Positions 23,001 through 35,777 of a DNA stretch of 64,000 nt are shown here, in pieces. Position 1 is the first letter of the stretch, and each line of letters starts with the position of its first letter. The DNA comes from Mercenaria mercenaria (taxonomy: Eukaryota; Mollusca; Bivalvia; Venerida; Veneridae): contig NC_069361.1 of the NCBI RefSeq assembly GCF_021730395.1, positions 73,913,001 to 73,977,000 of the forward strand, written 5' to 3'. Made by a program: the position numbers and the translations under genes. Below the pieces are notes generated by a model, which did no database searches, was not told where the DNA came from, and worked only from the letters and a program-made list of their open reading frames with translations.

Positions 23001-25641
23001 CGTTTGATTACGCCCTAAAAATAGAAAAGGTATTGTGTAAAAACAAAAACCTTTGTTATTGGTTTTTAAGTCTTTTATTATTATTCAAAGTGTCCTAGAT
23101 AAAAAAAAGGTGAAAGAAGAATCAAGCTCGGAATCAAATTATGAAAATTTGGCGATTTTGCGATTTGTCAGCGAGATCTCGTGCTCCACCGCTTTGCGTT
23201 TCGCCATCATGCGAAGTTGATACGCGCAGCGCGAAATAACGATGGCGAAGGGCGAAATTGAGAAATATGATTTCGCGCTTTTCCGTCATGATCTCGCGAA
23301 CACGCGCTTCGCACACGGCCAGTATGAAAGAAGAGGTGATTGCACTAACGGAAAACCGTATCATGTGTTTTGTATGTGTTAATTAATGTCTTTTTTCAAC
23401 AGTTTTAAAGCCAACTAACATAATCCCCAGTACTAACTTGTTCTCCGGAAAAAAAAAACTGACAACTTCAGTACATGTAAAGTTGGAGAAGGAATAACTT
23501 CATGTGTAGCCTTACATCAAAACATACGGAGAACATACGCTGTGATTGCAACTCAAACTCGCGACCTCTCAGTCTGCATCTTGTGTAATTCTGCCTTTTA
23601 TTAAAACCTCACATACCTAGATAACGATAGAAGTTCTATCATTGCAGAAATATTACATTTAAATACGGAGACCAGCAAAGTTCGAGGAACATGAAAACTG
23701 CATGATGCAAATAAAGTAATATACCTGCTCAAAAGAAATCTCTTAATTAAGTTAATGTTAACCAACTGGGTTTCATGTCTGTAAAGTACAGAGAGATCGT
23801 ACGTAGAGAACAATGATGTGAGGTGTGATATAAAAAAAATTATATACTCTTAAGTATATTGTCCAATGAATGTAGCCATTCTACTAATAAAGATTTCCGC
23901 TGGGAAGATGTATTGTATATATTACATTTGTATTACATTTAAACGGTTTTTGTCTTATAACAATAAAAGTAATGAAAGGATATCGTAATTTAAAACTCTG
24001 AATTATTATCTTGAGCAGGTCCAGTATTACTTTCAAATTGTATTTGATTGTCACACTGTCTGAGTTTTTGAGCCGCTGAATATTTTTTTCTTTTGACGGT
24101 TTTCACTGCAATATCAACATCATTTGGTTACCTTGTACTACGCAAGGCATTTCACCTATCAGAGGTTCGTTCCGTTCCGCAAAGTACCATTAGCCGGTTT
24201 GCCATAATCGGCCGTCATAATCCCGACCAGGGAACCATGGTAAACATCTGATTCTCGAGATTGTACTGGGTAGAATCAGGACAAAAAGACCGTGTTTCAT
24301 GAAAAACGAGCATATTTATTTAAAAAATGTCGGCAACGTGGCGATAGAGTGAATTGAACTTCATTCAAATTTGTTTAAAAGTCGCTATGATTTTTGGTCA
24401 TGTGGGAATCATATATGGGCTGGAGACCAGAAACGTACGAAAAACGTCCAGCAATCCCATGACATACCTGCAAATTATATTTACCTACCAATGGTTGTTG
24501 CAACAGTGACAACAAATGAAAACGCCCCCGTGAAGTCCCAGCGCGTGGAGACACTCTTATTCTGAAGTGTCCCTTGGGTAAATTCCGTCTCACCGCTGAT
24601 CTGGTCAATAAAACTGTTGAGTTCTTCCCCAGTTAAACAAGTATGATTATCTGAAAACCAAACACAGCTTTAAACAATATCGGACATAATTACGTCAATG
24701 AAATATTTCCTGCCCTGTTATTGTTGATGTTTTAAATAATTTACTTAATTGCCTTGAAAAAAAAAAGAATTTTAAATCGTGCGTGCATCCTACAGGACTA
24801 TCTTAAATTTTCTGGATCTCTTGCTGTACTGTATACTATTTAAAACTATTCTGCACTGATTTGTACTGCACGTCAGTCAAGTACACGAAACAGTGCCAAA
24901 CCACACCATAAAGCATTACATAACAACTTGTACAGCACTAAGCGGAATAACATTGCGCTGCAAAGGGCACACCATTGTATTGTAAAGCACAAAACTATTT
25001 TCCGCTCAGCACAGGTCCCTTGCGATTCTATTTAATGACGTTTGTCGGGCTTGACTATTATTCACGCCGCATGTAATTTAAATTAAACACAAATATATGA
25101 AAGAAATACGAAACTTGAGGTAAATATTTGATGGTGTTGGAAAATAAGAATCCCAATAATTATAAAAGGCATTCTTTGTAAGTGCAGCGCGCGTGCATTC
25201 ACGCACTTTTATTGTCCATGAAAATATTGAAACCGATTATAGTGAACTTGATCATGCTACAACAAACAGCATCATTCTCAGTGGGGTTTCAACATACTGC
25301 GAATAAAACATTTCCTTTTCTTGGAAACGATGCATTTAACAGTGCTTTTTTTAAACTGCATTCAAAATTTGAACTAAAGACCCAGTGAAGCCTGCTCCTT
25401 GGAAAATATAACCCCCTCAGAAATGATACATGTAACTGAATTATGTGTTCGTGGAGGAGAATATTTACGCTTCTTAAAAATAAAAACGTAAAAAAGTGCA
25501 TCCTATGCCTTTCTCCTTGAATAAAAGTCTTTTTATATTATAAATATTATACATTATTCTGAAGAACTCTGAAAGTTGTAACAGGGCTTTTTCATTTTCA
25601 AAATATATTTGTATCTTGATAAGGTTTGAATTTATCGTTTT

Positions 25642-25689
<48 letters not shown>

Positions 25690-25888
25690 AGGTATTTTTG
25701 ATTAATGAATTAAACGAGACTTACCTGGAAGTTGAAGTTCAATTACTATAATTCTACTGCTACTGGACCACAGGGTTTAATGAGATGAACACGTGATCTT
25801 ATCAGGTGACCAGGCAGACTTTCAGAGTATAATTTATTAAATTAAGATGCTGTCACTGATTCATTAAATTATAAGGGTGGGTAAATAT

Positions 25889-25919
<31 letters not shown>

Positions 25920-27806
25920 AGCATTAAATCCTGCGGTCCAGTAGCGGTAGAATAATAGTTGAACTTAAACTTCCAGGTAAGTCTCGTTTAATTAATTTAT
26001 TAACTCTACTGCACTAGGGTTAAATGAGAGTTCAGAGACCATGGCAGCATTTTAATAGAAGCAACATATTTTCAAAATATATTGATTGTAACAGAATAAA
26101 TTCTGGATACTGATCTACATGTACTGATTATTCCAGATAATACATAATTTCTGCTTTGATGAATTATTAGGTAGTGCACAACGTGATTGCAAATTATCCC
26201 TTCGGCAAACACGCTTGTATAGAATAGTCTTTTTTTAATCGAAAATTTCAGTCATCTTGGACACAAGTCAATTTTGGCTTATTGCTGTAAAACGTCCGTC
26301 TAAGTTAGCTTGAAAGCAAGATTTTCACGGTAAAAATGTCTAGGTCCAGGGAAGAATAACAAATTCGACCACAATTGTTTTACATTATTAAAGATATCTT
26401 AAACAAATAAAGATATTTACTACAACCCCTGCAGACCAAAGATTTGCACGTGGATTTAACAGAAGATTCGAGTAGCATATCAGCTAGTATGTATGTGTAC
26501 GCGTACATACCAATTAATTCGTCAGGTAAGAAGTTCATAGTGCATGCTTTTTCTCTGTAAAGCATTTTGATGTGTATTTATGGATTTACACTATCTAACG
26601 TGATAACTGTTGTGTTAAATGCAACACTGACGCACTGCACGGGAACACGTGCCAAAACTGTGACGTTCAACCGTCTTTGACACGTGTAATCTTCTCTTTG
26701 ATAGTGCGATATGACATTAATAATCTTCTTGATTGGTATATACACTGGAGATAAGTAGCAGTACTAGTCAGGCAGATGTTTGTTAACAACTCCACAAGAC
26801 TGTAGTGCCAAGATGCAAGCGTAATTTGCTGGTAGTTTCATTCAACGAAACTGTCCCTGTATCCTTCACAAAATTATTTACTTGAGGAATATTAGGTTGT
26901 ATTTAAGGAACCGTCAGTAAGTTAAAAATGATTTTTTTGCGATGTAACATGCACGAGTACGCAGTTATAGTTTTACTCCCATGGGGGTACAATGCTCATT
27001 AAATAATTCAAACTTATTTTCTGTTGCTCGAGTTCAACAAAAATGATTAAGATATCGATTTCAATTGTATGATCTAAACATATAAATATTTTCTACTCGT
27101 GCATGAATAAATAACATGTGAAGCCTGGAATAATTTTCGCCTAAGACTGCCACAACATTTCTCTCAAGATCAGTAGGATTTGCTTCATTAACCTTTACCC
27201 TGCTAAATTTCTAAAATGGGCTGGACCATCATTCGAGGCAGTTTCACTTATTATTCAAAGGGGTGTTCACTGCAAATTTACTGACTGAATAGCGAACAGT
27301 GCAGACCATGTGCAGGCTGATCTTGGTCTGCACTGGCCGCAAAAGCAAAATCACTTGCAGGCTTTTCAAAGGTCAACGACTTCTGTTCACCTTTTTCGCG
27401 ACTGTATACACACACATTTCAACTATATTTTAGCTTATGGTAGACTAGCTTTTAGGTTTTTTTTACAAGTACTTCTTTAGCAAAGACAGAATTTGAAGTT
27501 TATTACAGAACATTAAGGTTTTCTGGAAAGCTATATTTTTGTATTTCGTCCGACCGACCGCTACCTTTTCCAGAATAACAATTTAAATTTATTCTTAATT
27601 CTAAACAAGCAATATTATATGTATAAAGAAATAATTTTGGGGATCTCACCAATGAAGTTTCTAATCATGTCTCTAAGGTCTTTCCGGCGTTGCATTTCCG
27701 GTTCTCCTTCGAGCAGTTGGAACACAAGTGCCCCCAGACACAGATAGGCCGCAACAACCACTATTAGGGGCAGCAGACGTTTCCATGACATCGCAGACGA
27801 TTCCAT
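20095..27806 (-). CDS. Two-pore-domain (K2P) potassium channel
   Basis: Five exons: 27806-27650, 24650-24489, 22676-22344, 21839-21664 and 20367-20095. Splice phases 1,1,1,0 all agree, giving 366 codons. The ATG at 27806 has good context (GCAATGG). TM1 spans about 12-32. The extracellular cap carries N54-H-T and a Cys. The first selectivity filter is TTIGYGN (104-110) and the second TIGFGD (209-214); both are intact. Hydrophobic M2, M3 and M4 segments lie at about 119-136, 162-181 and 235-256. The cytoplasmic tail (277-366) begins with a charged helix and ends in SYRRKSLS. K2P channels form dimers in the plasma membrane and carry background potassium leak. The subfamily (TWIK, TREK or TASK type) cannot be fixed by eye. 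The 3.0-kb first intron and the others hold several repeats described separately. Confidence 0.93.
21129..21551. mobile_element. Mutator-like MITE carrying a tRNA-Thr-like core, with perfect 10-bp target duplication
   Basis: The element proper is 21,139-21,541 (403 bp). Its ends are inverted repeats that start CAATCTGACTAAAGTAC, and the pairing continues for about 60-70 bp with gaps (GATCTGAAAACGACC against GATCTGAGAACGACC). It is flanked by GGTATCTTGT at 21,129-21,138 and again at 21,542-21,551, exact. A 9-11-bp duplication with long inverted ends is the Mutator (MULE) signature. The centre holds a tRNA-Thr-like sequence with intact pol III boxes. It lies in the last intron of the potassium-channel gene. 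Confidence 0.85.
21320..21391 (+). tRNA. tRNA-Thr(UGU)-derived sequence, probably a pseudogene
   Basis: Box A TAGCTCAGTCGG and box B GGTTCGAGTCC match the pol III consensus. The anticodon arm CTTGC-TTTGTAA-GCGAG pairs and reads TGT (Thr). The T arm CCAGG / CCTGG is perfect. The acceptor stem does not pair (GCCGGTT against AATAATT) and the D stem is damaged. A TTTTT terminator follows at 21,396-21,400. It could still be transcribed by pol III but is unlikely to yield a working tRNA. It sits in the middle of the MITE. Confidence 0.6.
23134..23340. repeat. CpG-rich block inside channel intron 2
   Basis: A block dense in CG, with recurring GCGAAA and GGCGAA phrases (for example GCGCGAAATAACGATGG and GGCGAAGGGCGAAATTG), stands in very AT-rich intron sequence. 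It looks like an inserted repeat rather than a promoter, but no ends were found. Intron-internal promoter activity is possible and untested. Confidence 0.45.
25641..26015. repeat. Palindrome bounded by TG repeat and two long poly-G tracts
   Basis: A (TG)n run leads into 33 consecutive G (25,656-25,688). A second run of 30 G lies at 25,889-25,918. The sequences 25,701-25,792 and about 25,921-26,000 are inverted copies (TTAAACGAGACTTACCTGG and its inverse). The second G-run therefore sits just inside the right arm, and the first just outside the left arm. The unit lies in the first intron of the potassium-channel gene. Confidence 0.8.
27188..27375. mobile_element. Decayed MITE of the TTAACC-CCTGCTAAATTTC family
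   Basis: It begins TTAACCTTTACCCTGCTAAA. It runs through ATAGCGAACAGTGCAGACC and an inverted GGTCTGCACTGGCCGC, and loses recognisable identity before a clear right end. It is related to the copy at 43,798-43,930. It lies in channel intron 1. Confidence 0.6.
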
Positions 27807-29539
27807 TGCTGCTATTGTTGTATGTTTTATGACCACAAAACAAACAAAAAATCACGTCAACTTAGCATGTTTTACTGTTGCACTAGCGCGTCCATTCTTA
27901 AAAAGATATGTAATTCTTTGGGGGTATTTCTTTGAAGTACCAATCTCTGAATTAGCCTGTGTACAAAAGATCCTCCAGTAAAATTTTCATTCTGTACACC
28001 TATAAAACATGATATAGAAGTTTTCAATCAACGGATTGTTTTCCCTTAAAACACTCATTTGGTTTCATCATATTCCGAAAAAAAAAATGGAAGTGAAGTT
28101 TAAAGTATAATATTCCATGATTAATCCGCATGTTATCCTATGTTAGTTCTAACTGACGGTTATATTCAATAATGCGCTGGTAATGAAGAGGATACGTCAT
28201 GATCGTTCAAAGAAATATGTATCCTTTCTCTCCGTGACGCGGGGCGCACGAGCCATGATTCATTTGTTTTCCTCAGCAAAGAGGTTATATAAAAGAAATA
28301 TTAATTAATACATATTCATTTAGCAGAGAATGTATGCCTGCTTGGCAGAGTTCTTAAGAAGTTCCTTAGCTCCAAAGTGCGAATTCTGTTTTTTAGCCAA
28401 TACGCTTTATTAGTACAATAGGTGCACATCAGTCGTCGTTTCGGAGATCTGTGAACTAATAAACACTTGAACATCAATTAAAATGTCCTTAATATAAACC
28501 AACACTGGGCGTGGTTTCTATGTCTAATATTCCAGACGGACTTCATGGCGAGTTTTAGTCTATCTAAATTTGTTGAGGGTGTTCTGTGAAATTAAATATA
28601 GCTCAAGTTCTGGTAATTTTCCGAGCATTGTAAACCCCCTAATGGGCTCGAAAAGTATTTAAGTAAAAACGATATTCACTTGGAATAATGTTTCGTAATT
28701 AATCTTCAAATATTTTAAGGTAGTTTTTGTGGTCGAAAACTAGTACAAGATGATGCCCAATAACCGTTCACACAGCTCAGAGTGCATAACAAAAATACAA
28801 AAAAAAAAAACAAGTCAACATTTAAAATGGCATGCCGATCCCTTTGAACGCAACTTCTAAAACTAAAATCATCATCGATCACTTGAACAGATTAATTCTG
28901 TCAACATTTACCTGAATACCAGAACCAGATATGTCTCTGTAAACAAGAAGTCCCTCATTAATTAATAAAATACACTGCAGAACGTGACCAGTTTCTATAA
29001 TCGGACGAACGGAAAACTTTAAATTGTTTTGTTTTTTACTTCCTAATGAAACTTTAAACGGATAAGTAATTGATAAAGCATACCCGTTTTTACTGTATTT
29101 GTGACATTGACCTGTTGACCTACAAAAGAATATTCATTGTTCACTGACAACAATCTGGTACAATTTGATGCATGTTGGCAAAGCACTATTAGAATAGCAT
29201 TTTCAGTGACATTGACCTTTGCCTTAACAGACCGAAAGAGCAATAAGCATCCGCTAGTGACTATATACAGTAATAATAATTATTCTGTAGAAACCTTTTA
29301 TATACCTACTACAGGCAATAAAGCCAAAAGGTTCCACGTTTTAATCATATGATCACGTTGACTGCGATCCCCACCCGAGTAATGTCATTTAGTTACTACA
29401 ATTATTTATTCTATTAAATTTGAAGGTTATCTATTTTGAAAAGATATTGACACATTTTTGAATCTCAATTCCGCCCTGCTCATTCCCAAAACATTGGGCC
29501 AATCTGCTGAAAATAGATAACAGGATCATTTTTCGATTC
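27807..29539. other. 5' flank of the potassium-channel gene, no further gene seen
   Basis: AT-rich. The channel promoter and any 5'-UTR exon should lie here, but no TATA box or CpG island is evident. No repeat could be defined. Confidence 0.35.
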
Positions 29540-30620
29540 GGATGTTATGGCTCAGTAACACAGTGCCAGTTAACATGGAATCTGATGACTTCGTCAAAGC
29601 ATTCTCGTTATTGATTGAAAACCGTTTGTTGTACAATCATCAGAGCAATTGTCTGACCTGGTATGTACAAAACAATATAGTATGTCTGTGTTTCGAAAAG
29701 GGCTAAAAAAGAAACGATAAGTAGCTATGGTTGTGCTAATTCTGGTAGAAATGATTTCAAAAACTTTTGGTTGAAATAATGCCAGCATTGAAGAGTAGTG
29801 TAGCAAACACAACATTCATTAACAAGAACACCGCGGAGCATAAAAAACCCGACTGATCACCTACCACGAGCTTTGACTTAGAAACCTCAAAATTTGGATG
29901 GGTCCATGGTGAATGATCTTTTCTAAGTCACAGTTATTCTGGTCTTAACCCGAGCCATTGACATAATCTGTAGGTCCCATTCATCATCAATAAGCAATGT
30001 GGCCGACAAGCTCGAGAGTCATAGCTCAAGTCATGCAGAAAAGGTATTTGTACTTACCGTCATAGTGACCTTGACATTTAACCAACAACTAAAACCAATA
30101 GGAAACGTTCGAGGGTCGCAAATCAAATCGTGCTCAAAATATTGAGGAAATATTTTCTGTAGTAACTGATCCACTGATCATAAAATCAACACGGGTCACC
30201 ATCTACCAATGAGCAATCTGCCAACGAAGTTTGATAATCTTAAATCAAGGCATTCTCATAATGTTTTTTTAATTAACAATTAGTGTGATCTTCATGTCTG
30301 ACAATCCAGCTATCAATAGGGGTTATGTACTGCTCATGGGCAATGTACCTAGAGGATCTTAGATAAAAGCATTCTCAAGATAATGAGCAGAAACTTTTTT
30401 TGTACAAACAGTTAATGTGACCTTGACCTTTGACCTAAAAATCGATAGGGGTCATACAATGCCCACGAGCAATGTTCATGTCAAGTTTGAGAGTCAAAGC
30501 TTCTGCAGTTACTGAGCGGAAACAAGTTTTGCACTGTCACAGTTACTGAGCAAATGTAAATTTCTAACTTATTTACAAGCAGACAAGACTACCTCAAAAG
30601 ACCTACAAACAGACTGACTA
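29540..30620 (+). repeat. Diverged GACCTTTGACC-type tandem array
   Basis: Degenerate units with phrases such as TGTGACCTTGACCTTTGACC, CAATAGGGGTCATACAATGC-like wording and GTCAAGTTTGAGAGTCA recur with irregular spacing of about 120-230 bp. A CAGACTGACTAC-type stretch stands near the right end. It is probably an old tandem-cored element of the same general design as the one at 32,714-34,150. Confidence 0.5.
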
Positions 30621-32713
30621 CCCCTGCAAACACATGAAACATTCCTTCAGACATGTCAATGCACAGCTGGTACTGGCCACTGCCCACAAATTTGGTCATA
30701 ATCCAACCAACAAGCAATTAAGAAGTATACAAAAAAGGCTTTTCTTATCCTTTCGGGTAGTTTATTTGGGAGAGTTTGGTCTCCCAAGAGGGACATGTAT
30801 ATCCCTTAGTTTCAAATTATTAAGTAAAATTTATCCAGGAATTAATATTTTTAAATAACATTTTAAGTAAAAAATAATGAATACAGTTCAAACTGTTGTT
30901 TTAAAAACAAATCAAAGTTGGTGCTTATTTAATTTACGTATATATCCAGAACAAAAGAGAACAGGATTAGGAATGACAACAACAACAACATCTTCACTTC
31001 AGTTCTTTTCCTTCTTCAGTACAAATTGGCACATTTAAAAGCTGTATACACAAACAAATAATTAAATCTAACCAATGAGGTAACAAATCGCTGTGATTGA
31101 CAATTTTCTGGCTTAATTAATACTCAGTTAATATCAACAAAACAATCTTGACTAAAATGTTACATACACTCTACACAGATCTGCTTTGTAAATGTTATAC
31201 AAAGGTTGCTCTGCTGTCAATAAATACCAAACAAATATTCTTAAAGGGGTATACCTCCATGCATACAGGCATCACATTATCAATCAATAAACAAAGATGA
31301 CATAAATATATAAGCATAATCTTAAGTCAACATATTTTATATATTACAAGTGTAACATTAAATAAAAATAACTTGGTTCTATTTTACAGCAGTTTTTACT
31401 GTGTGACTAACACAGTAGAACTTTTCTTTGTATTTAAAAACTTACAAAAGTACTTTTTAAATAATATCGGTAATTACTGCCCTTAGAAGCCAAATCTCTC
31501 AGTTTCTACTATCTTAAATGAAACTACTTTCTAATTAAAAAAATCTATTACATCAACCTTAAGGTGTGATCTTGTCTGAAATGTTTTTAACCCCTAATGA
31601 AGTAATTTCTTGTAACAGAAAAAACATCAAAGGCAGGGACTAAGATCTAAGGAAGTTCAAACTCCTATTGATCCCGTATAAATCAAACTATTGATTAAAA
31701 CAATATTTTACAGTGTGTGTTTCATCCAGGTAATAAAACTGATGAAATGATAAAATTAATAAATATTTGAACTTTAATAAGAGAAATAAACAATGTTCCA
31801 CCTCATAAATCTTAACCCAGTAAAACAATAAAGCACTGGAGAAATACCGAATATGACAAAGCAAATTGTTTTGTGGTATGTAAAAAAATATTCATATTTC
31901 TTTGGGCAAGTCCATTAAAAATGTGTGAAAAAAGTACACTTCATAAAACTGACCTTTGGTTAAAACTTACTGAGATAAGGTGTCCCCTAATAATTCTCTA
32001 AAAAGGATGAAAACAACTGGGGCATTTTAAAATGAAAATGACAAATAAAATCAACTTTCTACATAGGATGATTTTGAAATGTTAAAGTGACCTTTGGTAT
32101 AAGCATATACACATAAAAAATTAAATTATCATTGTATTTTTAAAACCCTTTTTCAAATAGTTCAAAATCATTATGTCCAACTTTTTTATTTCAAGTAAAA
32201 AAATATGGCCACTCCAAATTAGTCCCTTTGAAAATTTTCAAAAAAAAACATGGAGCAAATCAATCCCCCCCACCCCCCACCCCCACTCCCAAATTTTGAC
32301 TTTTGTCAGACCAATACATTTTCATGTGGCGAGCAGGATATTTTTCATATTTCTTATACATGTAGTACTACATATTTTTACTACTTTCATGAAATACTTC
32401 CAAACAATACCACTGTGCAGCATAAATAAGTACAGTCTGTAAAAATCTACACATGTACATATTTCACATAATACATATTTTTCAATGTTTAAATGTTCAG
32501 ATTAAATGCATGGAATCTGCTGAAATTACATTTGTCCTTAAAAATCATAAGCTGAAATGGTCTTGCTTATTGTACGAATGATACAGATCATTTGTGAGTT
32601 TCAGCCATTTTTATTGACTCTGAATTTTTGCATTTCCTGGTAAATATAAAGAAAATACTGACTGAAACTCACAAATACTTACTTACAAACACCATGGAGT
32701 ACTTTGTTACACT
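30621..32713. other. Intergenic / possible 3' UTR region, no gene seen
   Basis: AT-rich sequence with a C-rich run (about 32,266-32,290) and no supported coding sequence. It may include distal 3' UTR of TMEM62, which is transcribed toward it, but no signal proves that. Confidence 0.3.
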
Positions 32714-34150
32714 TGGACAAGAGCTACTTGTAAAACACCTATGACTGCCATGATGGCCTGTGCCATTTTCAGTTCAGAGATCATTATGGCCTTGACCTTT
32801 GAGTCAAATATGATAGGGGTCAACTACTGACCACAAGCAACCATCCTATGAAGATTGTGGACTTCAGGCTAAAGTATTATTTAGTTATTAAGTGGAAACC
32901 ACCATGACCTTGACATTTGACCTACTGATCCCAAAATAATGCAGGTCATCTACTAGCCACAGGCCTATGAAGTTTGAAGGAATAGGCCAAAGGGTTCTTA
33001 AATTACCGAGTAGAAACCACTTTCAGTCTTGAGGTCATTGTGATCTTGACCTTTGACCTACTGACCACCAAAATAATAGGCCTCATCTATAAACCACAGG
33101 TAATCATCCTATAAAGTTTGAGGACTGTATGCCAAAGTATTCTAAGTTAATGAGCAGAAACAATTTTCAGATGCGTGGACATTGCAACCATAAAACAGTA
33201 AGAGTTATCTACTGACCAATGGCAATCATCCTATGAAGTTTAGCTACACTCATAGACATTTATAATCAGTCACCTATAATTTTCATATATTTCTTTAGGA
33301 ATACCCTGAAAATAAAACAATAATGTATACCATGAATTTATTCAATATCTTAATAACAATATCGGCAGTTTCATTTCATTAGAACATTTGAGATTTGGTA
33401 ACAACAACAGTTTGAATAACAACACCCACACTTTCCAAAGTCACACTTCCAATCAATATATCATATGCCCGCTACTCGCATTAATAACTGCCTAAAAACG
33501 GCTACGCATCGAAATGATATATCTCTGAATGACGCCTTGTGCGATATTCTGCCACTTGTTAATGGCGTCATTTTCAAGATCATGTAGACTCAATTGCTGT
33601 GGCAAATGCTGAATTCTTCTTTTGAGCAACTCCTAAATGATATTAATTTGACAAAGAGAAAGTGTGACTTTCAAAAGTGTGGGTGTTGTTATTCAAACTG
33701 TAGTTGTTACCAAGACTCAAATGTTCTAATGAAATAAAACAGCCCATATTGTTATTAAGATATTGAATAAATTGATTGTATACTTTAGTTTTATTTTCAG
33801 CATATTCTGAGAGAAATATATGAAAATTATAGGTGACCGATTATAAATGTCTATGAGTGTATAGGCCAACAGGTACTTCAGTCACTAAGCAGAAAACTTT
33901 TTCAGTCTAGATGTCACTGTGACCTTGACCTTTGGCCTACTAAACCCCAAAATATTACAGATCATCTACTGTCCAAAGACATGCTACCTTTGTGAAACCA
34001 AACACTCTCTAGTTATTGATTGGAAACTAAACGTTTTTTCTAATGGAAGGACAGACTGACAATGAGCGAAACAATACAATATCCTTCTTTGGAGGGTGGG
34101 AGGGGGTACAGGCAGGGTTGTTGAAGGAGGGAGGGGGGACATAAAACTAT
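32714..34150 (+). mobile_element. Tandem-cored GACCTTTGACCTA element, split by a Tc1-like insertion
   Basis: It starts GGACAAGAGCTACTTG (32,714). The core units of about 130-150 bp carry GACCTTGACCTTTGACCTAC and ATCATCCTATGAAGTTTG. They continue on both sides of the insertion at 33,247-33,859 and end after a GACAGACTGACAATG stretch (about 34,050) and a G-rich tail. The element is degenerate and its right end is approximate. Confidence 0.6.
33247..33859 (-). mobile_element. Internally deleted Tc1/mariner-like element with transposase C-terminal remnant
   Basis: Terminal inverted repeats of roughly 200 bp begin CACTCATAGACATTTATAATC and are flanked by TA (33,245-33,246; 33,860-33,861). Between the arms the minus strand reads LHDLENDAINKWQNIAQGVI and then QRYIISMRSRFRQLL. 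This matches the C-terminal helix of Tc1-type DDE transposases, which end W..IPQ..IQ.LI.SMRRR. Only this C-terminal piece remains; the catalytic part is absent, so the copy is non-autonomous. Confidence 0.8.
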
Positions 34151-34842
34151 TCTACTACACAACATATTTTATACCTAAACATGCCATTTTGTCAAAAGCA
34201 ACAGCAAGGATTCTGCTCTTACTGATTGAATTCAAAGTCAAATCTGCAAGTACACTACTTTAATCCTGTAAAAGTTCACATCTTTTGAATGTATACCGCC
34301 TATGTTAAATACAATGCAGAATTTCATCAGCCCATTTTGCCAAAGTAAATCATTCTGCTCTCACTGATGAAATTCAACTTAAATATTCAAGTGCACTTCA
34401 TCTTTCCAAACAAATATTTTCATAAGTTATTTATTACTTTAGGATACATTTTTCGAGAAATCTCGAGACAGAGATTCAGTTATGCTGGCAGACTGACAAA
34501 TCTGAATGTTTTTTGGGTTTTCTTTTGTAAACAACAAGTGATGGGAAAATGATTCATTCAAAGTCAACTACTCTAACCATTCGGCCACATTCTTGACATT
34601 CTCCGATAGCGACATTTTTCCAAACAGTATACATTTATACTTCTTTGGTGACAAGTCTATCTATAGGAAGTAATCATTTCTTAAAATTATAACATCTAAC
34701 TACTGATTCTACTTAACAATGTGTTCTGAAAGAATCTGGAAAGGGTATGACTAGAGTATCCAGATTTTTCAAGTACAAGTGAGCTGCTTCAAAATCTGAT
34801 AATGCCCAAACCCTGGCAGATGGCCATATTTTTAACAGATTT

Positions 34843-35077
34843 GAGCCGTGCCATGAGAAAACCAACATAATGGGTTTGCGACCAGCATGGATCCAGACCA
34901 GCCTGCGCATCCGCGCAGTCTGGTCAGGATCCATGCTGTTCGCTAACAGTTTCTCTAATGGCAATAGACTTTGAAAGCGAACAGCATGGATCCTGACCAG
35001 ACTGCGCAGATGCGCAGGCTGGTCTGGATCCATGCTGGTCGCAAACCCACTATGTTGGTTTTCTCATGGCACGGCTC
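34843..35077. mobile_element. 235-bp palindromic MITE, copy 1 (GAGCCGTGCC ends)
   Basis: Two arms of about 100 bp beginning GAGCCGTGCCATGAGAAAAC surround a short unpaired loop (CTAACAGTTTCTCTAATGGC). It is flanked by ATTT on both sides (34,839-34,842; 35,078-35,081). Three more copies are at 40,481, 60,497 and 61,848. Confidence 0.9.
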
Positions 35078-35469
35078 ATTTGGTAATATTATATATAATG
35101 TTAAAACCTGTTTACTGATCATTTTGTTTACTACTGATGAGATACACATAAAAAAGATCTCCATTTTTTTTCTGTACATGTGAGTGGGTGAACTTGTTTT
35201 TCAAAGATTAAATATCCGTTGATGTCATTTTGAATAATTACATAACATAAATTTTGATGCTTGAATTTTTATGTGACCTGTTCATACAGTCATACTGTAG
35301 ATATTTATTTGATTCCACTCATAAAAATATTTCATATATGGTGTTCATCTGAAGGAAGATATTTTGATTTCACATGCAAAGCAAATACATTTTCAATTTA
35401 TGTTACATCTTTTCAATGGTTTTTACCTAATTTTAACCATTTTATAGTTCTGTATAAGTAAAATAAATA

Positions 35470-35670
35470 TACTATAATTTTGTGGGCATGAAATTTCGTG
35501 GTTTTGGTCAAAACGGCAATTTCGTGGGGATATGAATTCGTGGATTTCAACTTTTGAACATAAAAATGACTGGGAATTTTTCTTGTTTATTGGGATTAAA
35601 TTTAGTGGATTGACTCAACCACGAAATCCACGAAAATTAGTCCCCAACGAATATTAATGATTTCACAGTA
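35470..35670. mobile_element. MITE of the 'ACGAAATCCACGAAAA' family
   Basis: The left end TACTATAATTTTGTGGG and the inverted right end TACTGTGAAATCATTAATAT are related terminal repeats. Inside are paired TTTCGTGG and CCACGAAA phrases. It lies just 3' of the TMEM62 stop codon (35,778), so it may be part of that gene's 3' UTR. Confidence 0.65.
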
Positions 35671-35777
35671 TTTGAAATCTTTCACTGTAAATCACTAAAG
35701 CAATACGTTTCACTCTAATATTTCAATATAACTCACAGAAAAACATTGTACTAATAAAGAGTTATCACAGACAATAT

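Noticed and set aside
27807-27836. Extending the potassium channel upstream to 27,836
   Set aside because: The codon there is GTG; the first in-frame ATG with good context is at 27,806.
34713-35183. Open frames reading MDPDQ- and RRLVWIHAGRK-type peptides (also at 60,666 and 61,892)
   Set aside because: They are translations of the palindromic 235-bp MITE, seen on both strands; not genes.
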